This document shows, piece by piece, positions 1 to 8,553 of a stretch of DNA of 64,000 bases. The translations under genes were made by a program, and so were the position numbers. The notes beneath the pieces are model-generated. The model was not told the origin of the DNA. It saw nothing but the letters and a program-made list of their open reading frames with translations, and did no database searches. This DNA comes from Aerococcaceae bacterium DSM 111176 (GTDB lineage Bacteria; Bacillota; Bacilli; Lactobacillales; Aerococcaceae), in NCBI GenBank assembly GCA_015863215.1, contig JACBXN010000034.1:62001-126000 (forward strand), in the 5' to 3' direction. Positions within the stretch are counted from its first letter, which is position 1. Each line of letters opens with the position of its first letter.

Positions 1-1
1 T

Positions 2-3000
2 ACGATGGGACTGACAGATAGAGATTTAACGGAAATAAATGCAATTGAAGGAGTCGATGCTCAAGGAGTGCAGTCGGTTATTCAAATATTAGAACCGATT
101 GAAGAGAGCGCAAAATTCCTAACTTATGACGGCAATGAAGCACATAATATGTATCAAATTGTCGAAGGGCGGATGCCAGAATCGACCGATGAAATTATTT
201 TAGATAGTAAATTTTTAGAGCAAGAAAATCTGCAAGGACTCGTCAAAATCGGAGATACCCTCACGGTTGATCAAGTTGAGGATTATGATCCAGAAACAGA
301 CTATAGTCCGGGGCTGGAGCCGATTCATTTTGAACAAACAGAGTTTGAAGTAGTTGGTTTTGCTCAAACGCCGATTTATATGGACCGAAATGATCGAGGA
401 GTACAAGGGAATTCTGTCTTTGCAGTGGTTCTAGAGGAAGCAATAAGTGGTGATTTTTATTCAGAAGCTTATTTTTGGACTGGAGCGAGTGAACAGTTTC
501 AAGCTTATTCCCAAGAGTATGAATTAGCAATGGCTGATTATTTGGATGACATAGAGACACAATTAGAGGATCATCCACAAATTCGTTTAGAGGAAATGAA
601 GGCAGCTATTTCTGAAGAGTTAGCTGCGAATCAAGCGGATTTAATCGATGGGCAAAGAATTATCAGCGAGACACAGACTGATTTAGATAATGCACAAACT
701 GAATTAGATGATGGATTTATTCAATACTATGAAGGTATCGAAGAATTACAATCCGGCTTTGAAGAATTGCAACAGGGTCAAGCGGATTATGAAGCTGGAT
801 TAGAAGAATATCAGTCAGGACTCGATCAAATAGAAACGGCTCGAGCGACACTTGAAGAGCAAGAGTTAGTATATCAAGAGGGGTTTGCCAGTTACAATCA
901 AGGTGCTATTGACTTTGAAAATCAGATTAATCAAGCATATAATGCTTTAATTTCTGGTCAATCCGAATATGAACAAGGACAAACTCAATTAAATGAAAGT
1001 TTAGCGCTCCTTCAATCTGGGCAAACCGAACTGGACAATGCTAGAGATCAGTTGTCTAATAGTATTAATGACCTCATCACTGGGGGAATAGGAACGGAAA
1101 ATCCGATAACGGATGACTATTTAAGTCAACAAGCTGCTAGGCTGCATCAGGAACTGATACGCTTATCTGAATTAAGAACTGAGTTGGAACTGGGGCAAAC
1201 AAATTTAGATGAAGATTATACGGAACTTAACGAACAATTCACTCAATTAAAATCTGAATTTGAAACGATATTAAACAACATTGGTATCGAAATTGATACA
1301 ACTGGGCTGAGCTTGGAAGAATCCATCGCGCTTTATGACCAAGCACTAATGGAGCAGTTATCACCATTAAGTGTGGAAGAATTACAGGCAAAATTAAATG
1401 AGAATCAACTTGAACAAGAATCGATTCAAGAAACAAATAGGGAATTAATATCTGAAAAGGAAAGCATTGAATCAGCACAAGCAATGAATGCTCAAAATGC
1501 CGAAGCCTTGGTATCGGCCGAAGCAGAACTTGGTTCTATCAACCAAGCAATTAATGAAGCAGAAGGTGCGATACAAAGCTATCAGGAACAAATCCAAACG
1601 ATTCAAATCGAGTTGGATACACTCGCTGCTACTGAGATTACACCAGAAAATGAAGCGACTGTTACTGAACAAATAAATGCTTTAACCGCCACACAAAGTC
1701 AATTAACGACTGAATTAGATAATACACAAGCTAATTTAGATACACTTTATATACGTCAATCTGAGTTATCACAAGAGATTGCTCAGCTACAAGAAATTGA
1801 ACCACAACCAGTTGATGAAGAACGTTTAACTGAAATTAATCAATTGATTAAATCGAATGAATTACGCATGACGGAGTTGCTAGAACAAGAAACACAACTC
1901 ATTCAAGCAATTGAAGCAATTGAAAATGCAAACAGCCCAAGTGAACCAGGTACTGGAATACCTGATTTTGATTATTCAGAGCTAGTAGAACAATTAACTG
2001 CTTTAAGAGAGGCCCAAGCACTATTAGATCAAAGACAACAAGAATTAAATGAAGGCTTTGCATCTTATGAAGCAGGGGCAGCTCAATTAGAAATAGCCCG
2101 TCAAGAATTAGAAGCTGGACGCGCCGAACTAGAAGTCGGTGAAGCTGCCGGATTAGCAGAATTGAGTGCAGCAGAACAACAATTATTAGCCGGACGTCAA
2201 GCCTTAGATGACGGTTATGTTGAATTAGCGGAAGGTGAAGCGGAATTAGCGGATGCCTGGACACAATTACAAGACGCAGAAAATGAAATAAATTCTGGTT
2301 TTGAAACCTATCAAACAGGGACAGATGATGCCTTTAAAGCATTTGCGCAATTACAAGCAGGTCAAAGAGAATTAGAGGCAGGCCGTCAAGAATTCCAAAG
2401 TTCACTAGAGGGTCAGCAGTATGATATCCGCAAAGGCTATCAACAAATTCAAGCAGGCTATCAGAGTCTTGATGAGATGGAGGAGCCAAGTTTAATTGTA
2501 AATGATCGAAATGGATTTTCCGCGTATTCAAGTTTAAAGAGCAATGCAGATCAGTTAACGGTTATTAGTAATTTTTTCCCGGTTATTTTCTTTTTAGTCG
2601 CGATTTTGGTTACTTTTACAACAATTAAACGAATGGTGTCTGAACAAAGAACTTATATGGGAACTATGTTGCAGTTGGGTTATTCGAATGGTTCGATTAT
2701 TTCGAAATTTGCAGTTTATGCTGGATTATCGAGTATGTTAGGTATTGTGTTAGGGATTATTGCGGGGTATGCAATTTTCCCGCCAATTATTATTAATGCC
2801 TATAACAATATGTATTATTTAGAAAATATTCAAATTGCCACTTCCCATTTCTGGAATGGCGTCGTAGCATTGATTGCTGTTCTTACTGGTTTAATGCCAG
2901 CCGTTATTCAACCGATGGGGATCCTTAAAACTGCACCAGCGAATTTACTCTTACCTGAACCACCTCGGTCAGGTAAAAAAGTATTATTTGAGAGAATTCC

Positions 3001-4156
3001 AATCCTTTGGAATCGATTGAGCTTTAAGAAAAAAATGACAGTCAGAAATTTACTCCGCTATAAGGGACGAAATTCAATGACTTTAATCGGTGTGGCAGGT
3101 TGTACGATGTTAATGGTTACCGGATTTGGTATTAGTGATACGATCACTCAGATGGTTGAAGTGCAAACAGCTGAAATTCAAACCTTTGATAACTTCGTAT
3201 ATTTAACAGAAGATGTGAATACAAAGGAAGTGGCAGATCAAATAGCAGCCATCGACGGCGTTGAAACAGCATACCCTGTCATTCAAGAAACGGTGGAAAC
3301 AGATTTTACTAACCGTGACCAACTAGCGATTAATGTAACGGTTCCCTTAGGCGATCTTGAGGTATTTAATGATTTTGTCCTACTAAGGGAGCGCAATAAT
3401 CCAGAGGATCCAATTGATTTATCTAATGGACCTGTCATGACGGAGCGTTTAGCGGAACATTATAATACGAGCGCACCTACTACAATTGAAGTACGTGATT
3501 TGGATCATGAATTATATGAGATGCCGATTGAATCCATTATTGAAAATTATCTTGGTCACTATTTATACTTAACCCCTGAAGATTATGAAAAAATTTTTGG
3601 AGGAGAAGCATCAACCCCTAATTTATTCTTTATTGAAAATACAGAAGGTGCTGAATCAGTCCAAGTTGAAGAAGCTTTAAATGATCTGGATTCTGTTTTA
3701 ACTGTAGTAAGTATGGAGTATGTGAACCAACAAGCGAGTTCTGCTATGTCGAGTTTAAATTTAATTACATTCGTACTCTTAATCGCAGCTGCAGGACTTG
3801 CTTTTGTCGTACTTTACAACTTAACGAATATCAATATTGGGGAACGTACGAAAGAACTTTCAACCATAAAGGTATTAGGATTCTACGACACAGAAGTGAG
3901 TCTTTATATTTATGATGAAATATTAATTCTGACTATCTTGGGAGGATTATTAGGATTAGGTCTAGGGCGAGTGTTAACGCATATCATTATGAAGACAATG
4001 CAAACACCCGATTTCCTATTCCATCCAGTGATTCAATGGGATGGTTATGTTTGGTCATTTATTTTAACCATTGTTTTCTCAGCGATTGTCATGCTTGTGA
4101 TGCATTACAAATTAAAGCGTATTGATGTTGTTGAAGCAATGAAGGCAGTTGAATAG
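2..4156 (+). CDS. FtsX-type ABC transporter permease with giant extracytoplasmic coiled coil (5' partial)
   Basis: Membrane permease of the FtsX/MacB type, which in this family pairs with an ATPase and acts on envelope substrates. The frame is open to the window edge, so the first membrane segment and true start are missing. Residues (counted from the ATG at 5) ~1-170 look like a MacB-type periplasmic domain. Residues ~180-840 are an extremely long Glu/Gln/Leu-rich coiled coil with recurring L-x-x-G-x-x-E-L units. An FtsX core of membrane helices starts near 856, a second extracytoplasmic segment follows near 1040-1245, and a final FtsX core runs from about 1247 to the end. The ATPase partner is probably upstream, outside the window. 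A hairpin terminator follows. The family is clear; the substrate is unknown. Confidence 0.85.
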   Translation, partial: TMGLTDRDLTEINAIEGVDAQGVQSVIQILEPIEESAKFLTYDGNEAHNMYQIVEGRMPESTDEIILDSKFLEQENLQGLVKIGDTLTVDQVEDYDPETDYSPGLEPIHFEQTEFEVVGFAQTPIYMDRNDRGVQGNSVFAVVLEEAISGDFYSEAYFWTGASEQFQAYSQEYELAMADYLDDIETQLEDHPQIRLEEMKAAISEELAANQADLIDGQRIISETQTDLDNAQTELDDGFIQYYEGIEELQSGFEELQQGQADYEAGLEEYQSGLDQIETARATLEEQELVYQEGFASYNQGAIDFENQINQAYNALISGQSEYEQGQTQLNESLALLQSGQTELDNARDQLSNSINDLITGGIGTENPITDDYLSQQAARLHQELIRLSELRTELELGQTNLDEDYTELNEQFTQLKSEFETILNNIGIEIDTTGLSLEESIALYDQALMEQLSPLSVEELQAKLNENQLEQESIQETNRELISEKESIESAQAMNAQNAEALVSAEAELGSINQAINEAEGAIQSYQEQIQTIQIELDTLAATEITPENEATVTEQINALTATQSQLTTELDNTQANLDTLYIRQSELSQEIAQLQEIEPQPVDEERLTEINQLIKSNELRMTELLEQETQLIQAIEAIENANSPSEPGTGIPDFDYSELVEQLTALREAQALLDQRQQELNEGFASYEAGAAQLEIARQELEAGRAELEVGEAAGLAELSAAEQQLLAGRQALDDGYVELAEGEAELADAWTQLQDAENEINSGFETYQTGTDDAFKAFAQLQAGQRELEAGRQEFQSSLEGQQYDIRKGYQQIQAGYQSLDEMEEPSLIVNDRNGFSAYSSLKSNADQLTVISNFFPVIFFLVAILVTFTTIKRMVSEQRTYMGTMLQLGYSNGSIISKFAVYAGLSSMLGIVLGIIAGYAIFPPIIINAYNNMYYLENIQIATSHFWNGVVALIAVLTGLMPAVIQPMGILKTAPANLLLPEPPRSGKKVLFERIPILWNRLSFKKKMTVRNLLRYKGRNSMTLIGVAGCTMLMVTGFGISDTITQMVEVQTAEIQTFDNFVYLTEDVNTKEVADQIAAIDGVETAYPVIQETVETDFTNRDQLAINVTVPLGDLEVFNDFVLLRERNNPEDPIDLSNGPVMTERLAEHYNTSAPTTIEVRDLDHELYEMPIESIIENYLGHYLYLTPEDYEKIFGGEASTPNLFFIENTEGAESVQVEEALNDLDSVLTVVSMEYVNQQASSAMSSLNLITFVLLIAAAGLAFVVLYNLTNINIGERTKELSTIKVLGFYDTEVSLYIYDEILILTILGGLLGLGLGRVLTHIIMKTMQTPDFLFHPVIQWDGYVWSFILTIVFSAIVMLVMHYKLKRIDVVEAMKAVE

Positions 4157-4168
4157 CCGAATTTTAAG

Positions 4169-4208
4169 TCAGTGGATACTCTAACTAGGGTGTTCGCTGA
4201 TTTTTATT
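4169..4208 (+). terminator. Terminator after FtsX-type permease
   Basis: A 12-bp stem that uses several G-U pairs (CAGTGGATACTC with GGGTGTTCGCTG, loop about 5 nt) is followed by TTTTTATTT, 13 bp after the permease stop codon. Confidence 0.7.
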
Positions 4209-4294
4209 TGCGCCAGCATCTAAAGTCAAAGATGAAATTACCATACTTTTAAAAAAGAATAATCTTACAAAATCTTATCAATACTTGTATTCAA

Positions 4295-4324
4295 ATGACA
4301 AGTAAGTGGAATTTATGCTACAAT
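4295..4324 (+). promoter_or_regulatory. Promoter of zinc-ribbon membrane protein gene
   Basis: ATGACA (4295-4300) lies 18 bp before TACAAT (4319-4324), which is preceded by TGC as an extended -10. It sits 40 bp before the gene's GGAGG site. Confidence 0.6.
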
Positions 4325-4364
4325 AATTAGGAGAATTCATTCATTAATAAATGGAGGTAGAGCA

Positions 4365-6380
4365 ATGGAATGTCCAAATTGTGGTAGAACAGTTCGTAGT
4401 AAGACGCAATGTGCCCACTGTGGTTATGTTTTCGGAAGTGGGGAAGCAAAACAAGCAAATAATGCTCAATCAAATGACGATGTTACACGTAGTACTAGAT
4501 CAGAACGAGAAGCGAGAGCTGAAAAGCAACGTAAAGAGCTTGAGTTTGAGGAAGTTAGTGTAAATAGCCAACCTGAAAGTAGATCAGACTATTCAAGAAA
4601 TGACGATGACATTTATGTCTATGAGGAAGAAAAGGAACGAAGTGGATGTGGCCGTGTAGTAGGTTTCATCATTAAACTACTCGTAGCTGTAGTTCTTGTG
4701 TTCTTATTATTCTTATATGGTCCACAGTTATATGAGATGGCAATGGACTATTTCAATGGCGATGATCAAACAGAACAGACAGAACAAACGTCTGAAGCAG
4801 TTTCAGAAGCAACTTCGGAAGTTGAGTCTACTGAAGGAGAAGGGGACGCATCTGAAGGTGAAGAAACTGAAGGCGAAGGTGAAGGTGAAGCATCTTCTGA
4901 GGGTGAATCAGCAAATGAGGAATCAACTGATGAAGACGTAGCTGGCGCTAGTTGGTCAATGGATACAAATATGGATGAATATCCTGTTGTAACAGTAACG
5001 ATGACACCAGAAGATGGAGCGCCTGTTGGTTCGATTGATAATGAGACATTTACATTTGAATTAACGAATGGTAACACATCATCTCAAGAAATTACTGACT
5101 ATTCATTAACAACTGAAGGTGATGACTTAGTGTTAAGTTTCAGCGATCCAGCGTTGAACGTCATTTCAGCAGATCCTCAAGAACAAGTCCTTTCAATTAC
5201 ATCAGAAGATTTAAATGTTTCTGAAACAGTGACTTATGAAATCCCATCAAACGGATTAGACCAAGATCAAGTGGATACTTATAATCAAGTAATTAATGAT
5301 GCATTTACAAATGGCGAAGAAGTGACAGCATTTATTGGTTCGAATGATGAAGAAACTGCTGCATTCACTTACGATAGTCAAACAAAAGATGCCGGAAACT
5401 TAATTAGCTGGTTCGTTATCGAACGCGTTTATCAAGCGATTGAGGACAATGAATTAGCAATCGAAGATACGGTAACATTAAATGAAGCCCTACTTGCTGA
5501 TGGCGATGTGGGACCATTAAGTGAAGCGACTGAGGAAGAAGAATACACGATTGGTGAATTACTAGACTTAGCGATTCAAGACCAAGATTTAACAGCAATG
5601 AACCATTTAATTCAAGAAGTTGGCGGACCAAATGAGTTTAATGTTTGGTTAAATGAAAATAGTTATTTCTCAACAAGAGTAAATAATTTACTTTCAATGT
5701 CAGATGATGGTGGAGTAGCTGGTGCATTAACTAATGTTCAAGATTTAGGTCAATTGTTAAATAAATTAAGCGAAGATACACTTGTCTCTGAAGAAGCAAG
5801 TGCAGACATTAAAGAACGCTTATTATTAACACCATATACAGCTAAATATCCAGAAAATGGTATTGAAGGTGTTGTTAGTCGTTATGAAATCGCATCGACA
5901 GATGAGAACGCGGAACAACAATACTACTCTGCTATTTTAGAAACTGAAGAGACTGACTATGTAGTCATTACGATGGTATCTAACTTTGACGATGCCGAAG
6001 AAACTGTATCAACTATGAGCTCAGTAATCAATGACTCAATGAGTTATGCAGTGACAGGAGAGATTTCGGAAGAGGAAGAAGAAGTATCTTCAGAGGAAGT
6101 ATCTGAGGAAACATCAGAAGAATCTACTGTTGCTGAGGAACCTGTTGAATCATTCGTAGCAGAAGAACCAGTTCAAAATGAATCAACTGAAGTTACCTAT
6201 GAAGAACCTGTTGAACAATACACACCTCAAAACCCAGAATACTATGAACAATATGTTCCAAGTGAAGGTGCTTATGTTACTTTACCAGACCGTAGTATCG
6301 TAAATGCAAACGGTGAACGTGTTGAACCTACTTGGTTCTTTGATGAAGGAACAGGAACATATCGTTATACATTTGAATAG
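4365..6380 (+). CDS. Zinc-ribbon membrane protein with degenerate beta-lactamase-like domain
   Basis: A 671-residue protein. An N-terminal zinc ribbon (C3, C6, C16, C19) should be cytoplasmic; a single membrane helix lies near 97-119; a Ser/Glu-rich linker follows to ~200. Residues ~330-560 align by eye with the class A beta-lactamase-like (Beta-lactamase2) fold: S338-Q-T-K341 fits the S-x-x-K motif at the head of the core helix. The SDN triplet position reads Q-D-L and no clean K-T/S-G is seen, so hydrolase activity is doubtful and a sensory or binding role is possible. The tail is again acidic, then Pro/Tyr-rich. The gene is monocistronic between its own promoter and a strong terminator. 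Start is fixed by GGAGG 8 bp upstream. Confidence 0.7.
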   Translation: MECPNCGRTVRSKTQCAHCGYVFGSGEAKQANNAQSNDDVTRSTRSEREARAEKQRKELEFEEVSVNSQPESRSDYSRNDDDIYVYEEEKERSGCGRVVGFIIKLLVAVVLVFLLFLYGPQLYEMAMDYFNGDDQTEQTEQTSEAVSEATSEVESTEGEGDASEGEETEGEGEGEASSEGESANEESTDEDVAGASWSMDTNMDEYPVVTVTMTPEDGAPVGSIDNETFTFELTNGNTSSQEITDYSLTTEGDDLVLSFSDPALNVISADPQEQVLSITSEDLNVSETVTYEIPSNGLDQDQVDTYNQVINDAFTNGEEVTAFIGSNDEETAAFTYDSQTKDAGNLISWFVIERVYQAIEDNELAIEDTVTLNEALLADGDVGPLSEATEEEEYTIGELLDLAIQDQDLTAMNHLIQEVGGPNEFNVWLNENSYFSTRVNNLLSMSDDGGVAGALTNVQDLGQLLNKLSEDTLVSEEASADIKERLLLTPYTAKYPENGIEGVVSRYEIASTDENAEQQYYSAILETEETDYVVITMVSNFDDAEETVSTMSSVINDSMSYAVTGEISEEEEEVSSEEVSEETSEESTVAEEPVESFVAEEPVQNESTEVTYEEPVEQYTPQNPEYYEQYVPSEGAYVTLPDRSIVNANGERVEPTWFFDEGTGTYRYTFE

Positions 6381-6405
6381 TTAATTTGAATATTAGTTCC
6401 AAGTT

Positions 6406-6450
6406 AACAGCCATTGAACTCTTACATTTAGAGTTCGATGGCTGTTTTTA
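6406..6450 (+). terminator. Strong intrinsic terminator
   Basis: A near-perfect 15-bp stem (ACAGCCATTGAACTC with GAGTTCGATGGCTGT, one mismatch) with a 9-nt loop is followed by a T-run. It closes the zinc-ribbon protein gene, and a 41-bp repeat array begins 40 bp further on. Confidence 0.9.
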
Positions 6451-6490
6451 TTTAGGTTTGATGTGATGCTTTTATTGGATGTGGCATGAA

Positions 6491-6777
6491 TTGTGACACT
6501 TCACAAGTATTTCAGGTAGAAGAGTTGTGACTAGTGACTCTTCTCAAATAATTGAGGCAGAAGAGTCTTGAATAGTGACTCTTCTCAAATAATTGAGGCA
6601 GAAGAGTCTTGAATAGTGACTCTTCTCAAATAATTGAGGCAGAAGAGTCTTGAATAGTGACTCTTCTCAAAAAGTTGAGTTAGCAGAGTCGTGACTAGTG
6701 ACTCTTCTCAAAAAGTTGAGTTAGCAGAGTCGCGAATTATGCCCCTTCTCAATTAACTAAACTTTTCAGTCTAAAGC
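6491..6777. repeat. 41-bp tandem repeat array, family A, copy 1
   Basis: Seven units start at 6491, 6532, 6573, 6614, 6655, 6696 and about 6737, exactly 41 bp apart. The three units from 6532 to 6654 are identical and the outer ones diverge. Each unit has GACTCTTCT and its complement AGAAGAGTC (or AGAGTC), so the array is a chain of potential hairpins. No unique spacers are present, so it is not CRISPR. The same core and period recur near 44.6-44.9 kb. Confidence 0.95.
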
Positions 6778-6833
6778 CTGAATATGTATTGCGTGGAATC
6801 ATTTATACTCAATTTAGTAAACCACCCTTCTGA

Positions 6834-6861
6834 TTGACTTTACACGTAAAAAGTGTACAAT
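6834..6861 (+). promoter_or_regulatory. Promoter of the 177-residue protein gene
   Basis: TTGACT (6834-6839), 16-bp spacer, TACAAT (6856-6861). It overlaps a cluster of TACAC/GTGTA half-sites, annotated separately. Confidence 0.75.
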
Positions 6862-6880
6862 AAATGTGTAAATACACGTA
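6841..6880. promoter_or_regulatory. Operator-like cluster of TACAC/GTGTA half-sites
   Basis: TACAC at 6841, GTGTA at 6853, TGTGTA at 6865 and TACACG at 6873 form two inverted repeats, one between the -35 and -10 boxes and one just downstream of the -10. The octamer TACACGTA occurs at both ends, 32 bp apart. This layout fits a repressor site; autoregulation by the downstream product is an inference. Confidence 0.55.
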
Positions 6881-6901
6881 TTAAGTTAATGGAGGGGTAT
6901 T

Positions 6902-7435
6902 ATGAAATCAGCATTAGTAGAATTGGTCGTTGCCGCAATCAAAGCAAAATATGTTAGCGAAAAAGCCTTTTATAATGAACAGCTAGGGATTACACCACAA
7001 AGTTGGGATCGTTGGAAAAAGGGCGAACAAGGTTTGAAATATGAAAATATGCAGATTATTTCTACTTTATTCACAGATTATGAATGGATGCTCGTACAAA
7101 AGGTAACACGTCGCCGTGAGGTGATGGGCGACACAGCAAGTAGTGCAGTTGCGGAGTTTAATTATTTAAAATACCAAATTGCCAAAACATGGATAAATCA
7201 AGGATTAGCACGAATGGAGTGGCAAAAAAATCAGGCTAATGAGCCAGGAAGTAATCGCCGTTCGAATACAGTTGTGTTAAGATTAATTACTGACTATAAT
7301 ATTTGGGGATATAGTGATATTATAGAAATGCGCCTACCAGGTGTAATCCAACAACAAATTGGTCATGATGAGCGTAAATTATTAGATTGGGTACGAGACC
7401 AATCTGATCAAATCAAACAAGACCAACAACAATAA
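6902..7435 (+). CDS. Putative helix-turn-helix protein, function unknown
   Basis: A soluble 177-residue protein I do not recognise by name. Residues ~18-58 read like a small DNA-binding helical fold: a short helix, a turn with T-P-Q-S-W-D-R-W-K-K-G, and a further helix, similar to XRE-type repressors in which the recognition helix ends in W/K-x-G. The rest is charged and helical with a Gln-rich tail. Upstream sits a strong promoter with multiple palindromic half-sites, which suggests autorepression. The membrane glucosaminidase gene starts about 20 bp after it and is probably co-transcribed. Start is supported by GGAGGGG upstream of the ATG. Confidence 0.5.
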   Translation: MKSALVELVVAAIKAKYVSEKAFYNEQLGITPQSWDRWKKGEQGLKYENMQIISTLFTDYEWMLVQKVTRRREVMGDTASSAVAEFNYLKYQIAKTWINQGLARMEWQKNQANEPGSNRRSNTVVLRLITDYNIWGYSDIIEMRLPGVIQQQIGHDERKLLDWVRDQSDQIKQDQQQ

Positions 7436-7454
7436 ATTAATTAGAGTGGGGTTT

Positions 7455-8195
7455 ATGGCAAGAAAGAAAAAAAGATATAATAAAACAACAAAGAACAGAA
7501 AAAAAGGACGTCCAAAAAGATCAAAGTTTAAATCTTGGTGGCAAAAATTTAAGCCAGCATTCCTACAACGAGTCGGTTGTTTGACAATCTTTCTCGTCAT
7601 TCTTGGCATACTTTTATCATTAATTGTTTATCGACTAGCGAATTACTCGCTTAATCAATTTGAAGAATTTCAACAAGAACAAGCAGCTACCGAACAGCGA
7701 CAGGAATTTATTCATCAATTAGTGCCAGTTGCGCAGAATTTACAAAGACAGTACGGTGTTTTAGCAAGTGTGTCATTAGGACAAGCGGCACTGGAATCAA
7801 ACTTTGGAACAAGTGAATTGGGAGCAAGTTATAACAATCTATATGGTGTTAAAACTGAAGCAGAAGACCCAGATGGTGCAAATATGTCAACAATGGAGTT
7901 TGTTGATGATGAGTGGATTGAAATAGTCGATCGCTTTAAAGTTTACCCTTCTTGGGAGGCTTCAATGCGTGAGCATGCTGAGTTAATTTATTATGGAACC
8001 AGTTGGGATAGTGAATTTTATCAAGATGTTTTAGCAGGTGATACATACCAAGAACAAGCAAATGGTTTACAATCTGCTGGATATGCTACTGACCCTGACT
8101 ATGCCGATAAAGTAATTTCAATGATCGAAACTTGGGAATTGAATCAATATGACCAACCGATCGAAGAAGGTTCTTCTTCTAGTGAAAGTGAATAG
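7455..8195 (+). CDS. Membrane-anchored glucosaminidase-domain protein (peptidoglycan hydrolase)
   Basis: A 246-residue cell-wall hydrolase of the glucosaminidase (LYZ2-like) family, which cleaves the glycan backbone. The very basic N-terminus (~35 residues, Lys/Arg) is followed by one membrane helix near 42-65, giving a type II topology with the enzyme outside. The catalytic domain (~85-235) contains the family motif A-L-E-S-N-F-G-T-S-E-L with its glutamate, and N-N-L-Y-G-V-K. A Ser/Glu tail ends the protein. I chose the ATG at 7455 over the in-frame GTG at 7446 because the purine-rich SD overlaps that GTG. It follows the putative regulator gene closely, so the two may form an operon. Confidence 0.8.
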   Translation: MARKKKRYNKTTKNRKKGRPKRSKFKSWWQKFKPAFLQRVGCLTIFLVILGILLSLIVYRLANYSLNQFEEFQQEQAATEQRQEFIHQLVPVAQNLQRQYGVLASVSLGQAALESNFGTSELGASYNNLYGVKTEAEDPDGANMSTMEFVDDEWIEIVDRFKVYPSWEASMREHAELIYYGTSWDSEFYQDVLAGDTYQEQANGLQSAGYATDPDYADKVISMIETWELNQYDQPIEEGSSSSESE

Positions 8196-8197
8196 TA

Positions 8198-8234
8198 CCT
8201 AACCCCTCACGCTTTTTGGTGGAGGGTTTTTTTA
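8198..8234 (+). terminator. Terminator after glucosaminidase gene
   Basis: An imperfect CCCCTCAC / GGTGGAGGG stem with a GC-T-rich loop, followed by a run of seven T residues. Confidence 0.7.
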
Positions 8235-8257
8235 GTTTTAGTGAGGTTCTATTGGGA

Positions 8258-8380
8258 GGGCAGATGCTTAATGAGTGAATGTTCTAGAGAATGATTTTGA
8301 GAAGATTCGTGGATTGTGCATGTACTCGAATAAAAATCTGAGAAGATTCGTAGATTGCGCATCTGTTCAGAGCAAATTTA
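8258..8380. repeat. 41-bp tandem repeat array, family B, copy 1
   Basis: Two clear units start at 8299 and 8340 and share GAGAAGATTCGT then a GATTG(T/C)GCAT block, 41 bp apart. A third, more eroded unit precedes them at about 8258. The TTGTGCAT core and period recur at 20702-20783. A 76-codon reading frame across this array has no supporting start signal and is not annotated. Confidence 0.75.
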
Positions 8381-8488
8381 AAAATTACATATCAAGCCTA
8401 CCTTTTGTGACCCGACTAATATGGAACTCTCATGACACAAACTGGCCAACTTTTCGCGTAATTAATGACTTTGAATTTAGGAAAAAAA

Positions 8489-8517
8489 CTGAAAAAGAGA
8501 ATTGATTGTGGTATTAT
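8489..8517 (+). promoter_or_regulatory. Promoter of the PurK-like gene
   Basis: CTGAAA (8489-8494), 17-bp spacer, TATTAT (8512-8517). The -35 box is weak. GGGGAGG precedes the start codon. Confidence 0.5.
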
Positions 8518-8553
8518 ATGGTGTAGCTATAAACTTAAGAGGGGAGGCCTAAC

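Noticed and set aside
1899-2264. Minus-strand frame of 121 codons
   Set aside because: It lies opposite the repetitive coiled-coil coding region; its Leu-rich product is a shadow of Gln/Glu codons.
4241-4255. Short direct repeat CCATACTTTTAAAA also at 59248
   Set aside because: A 14-bp AT-rich match near two promoters; in AT-rich DNA this can occur by chance and no further structure supports it.
4766-5077. Minus-strand frame rich in Ser/Pro
   Set aside because: It is a shadow of the Glu/Ser-rich linker of the zinc-ribbon protein gene.
6491-6777. CRISPR array
   Set aside because: The repeat units are contiguous and have no unique spacers; no cas genes are in the window. The same applies to the other five arrays.
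8275-8505. 76-codon reading frame
   Set aside because: It runs through family B repeats, lacks a ribosome site and resembles no protein.
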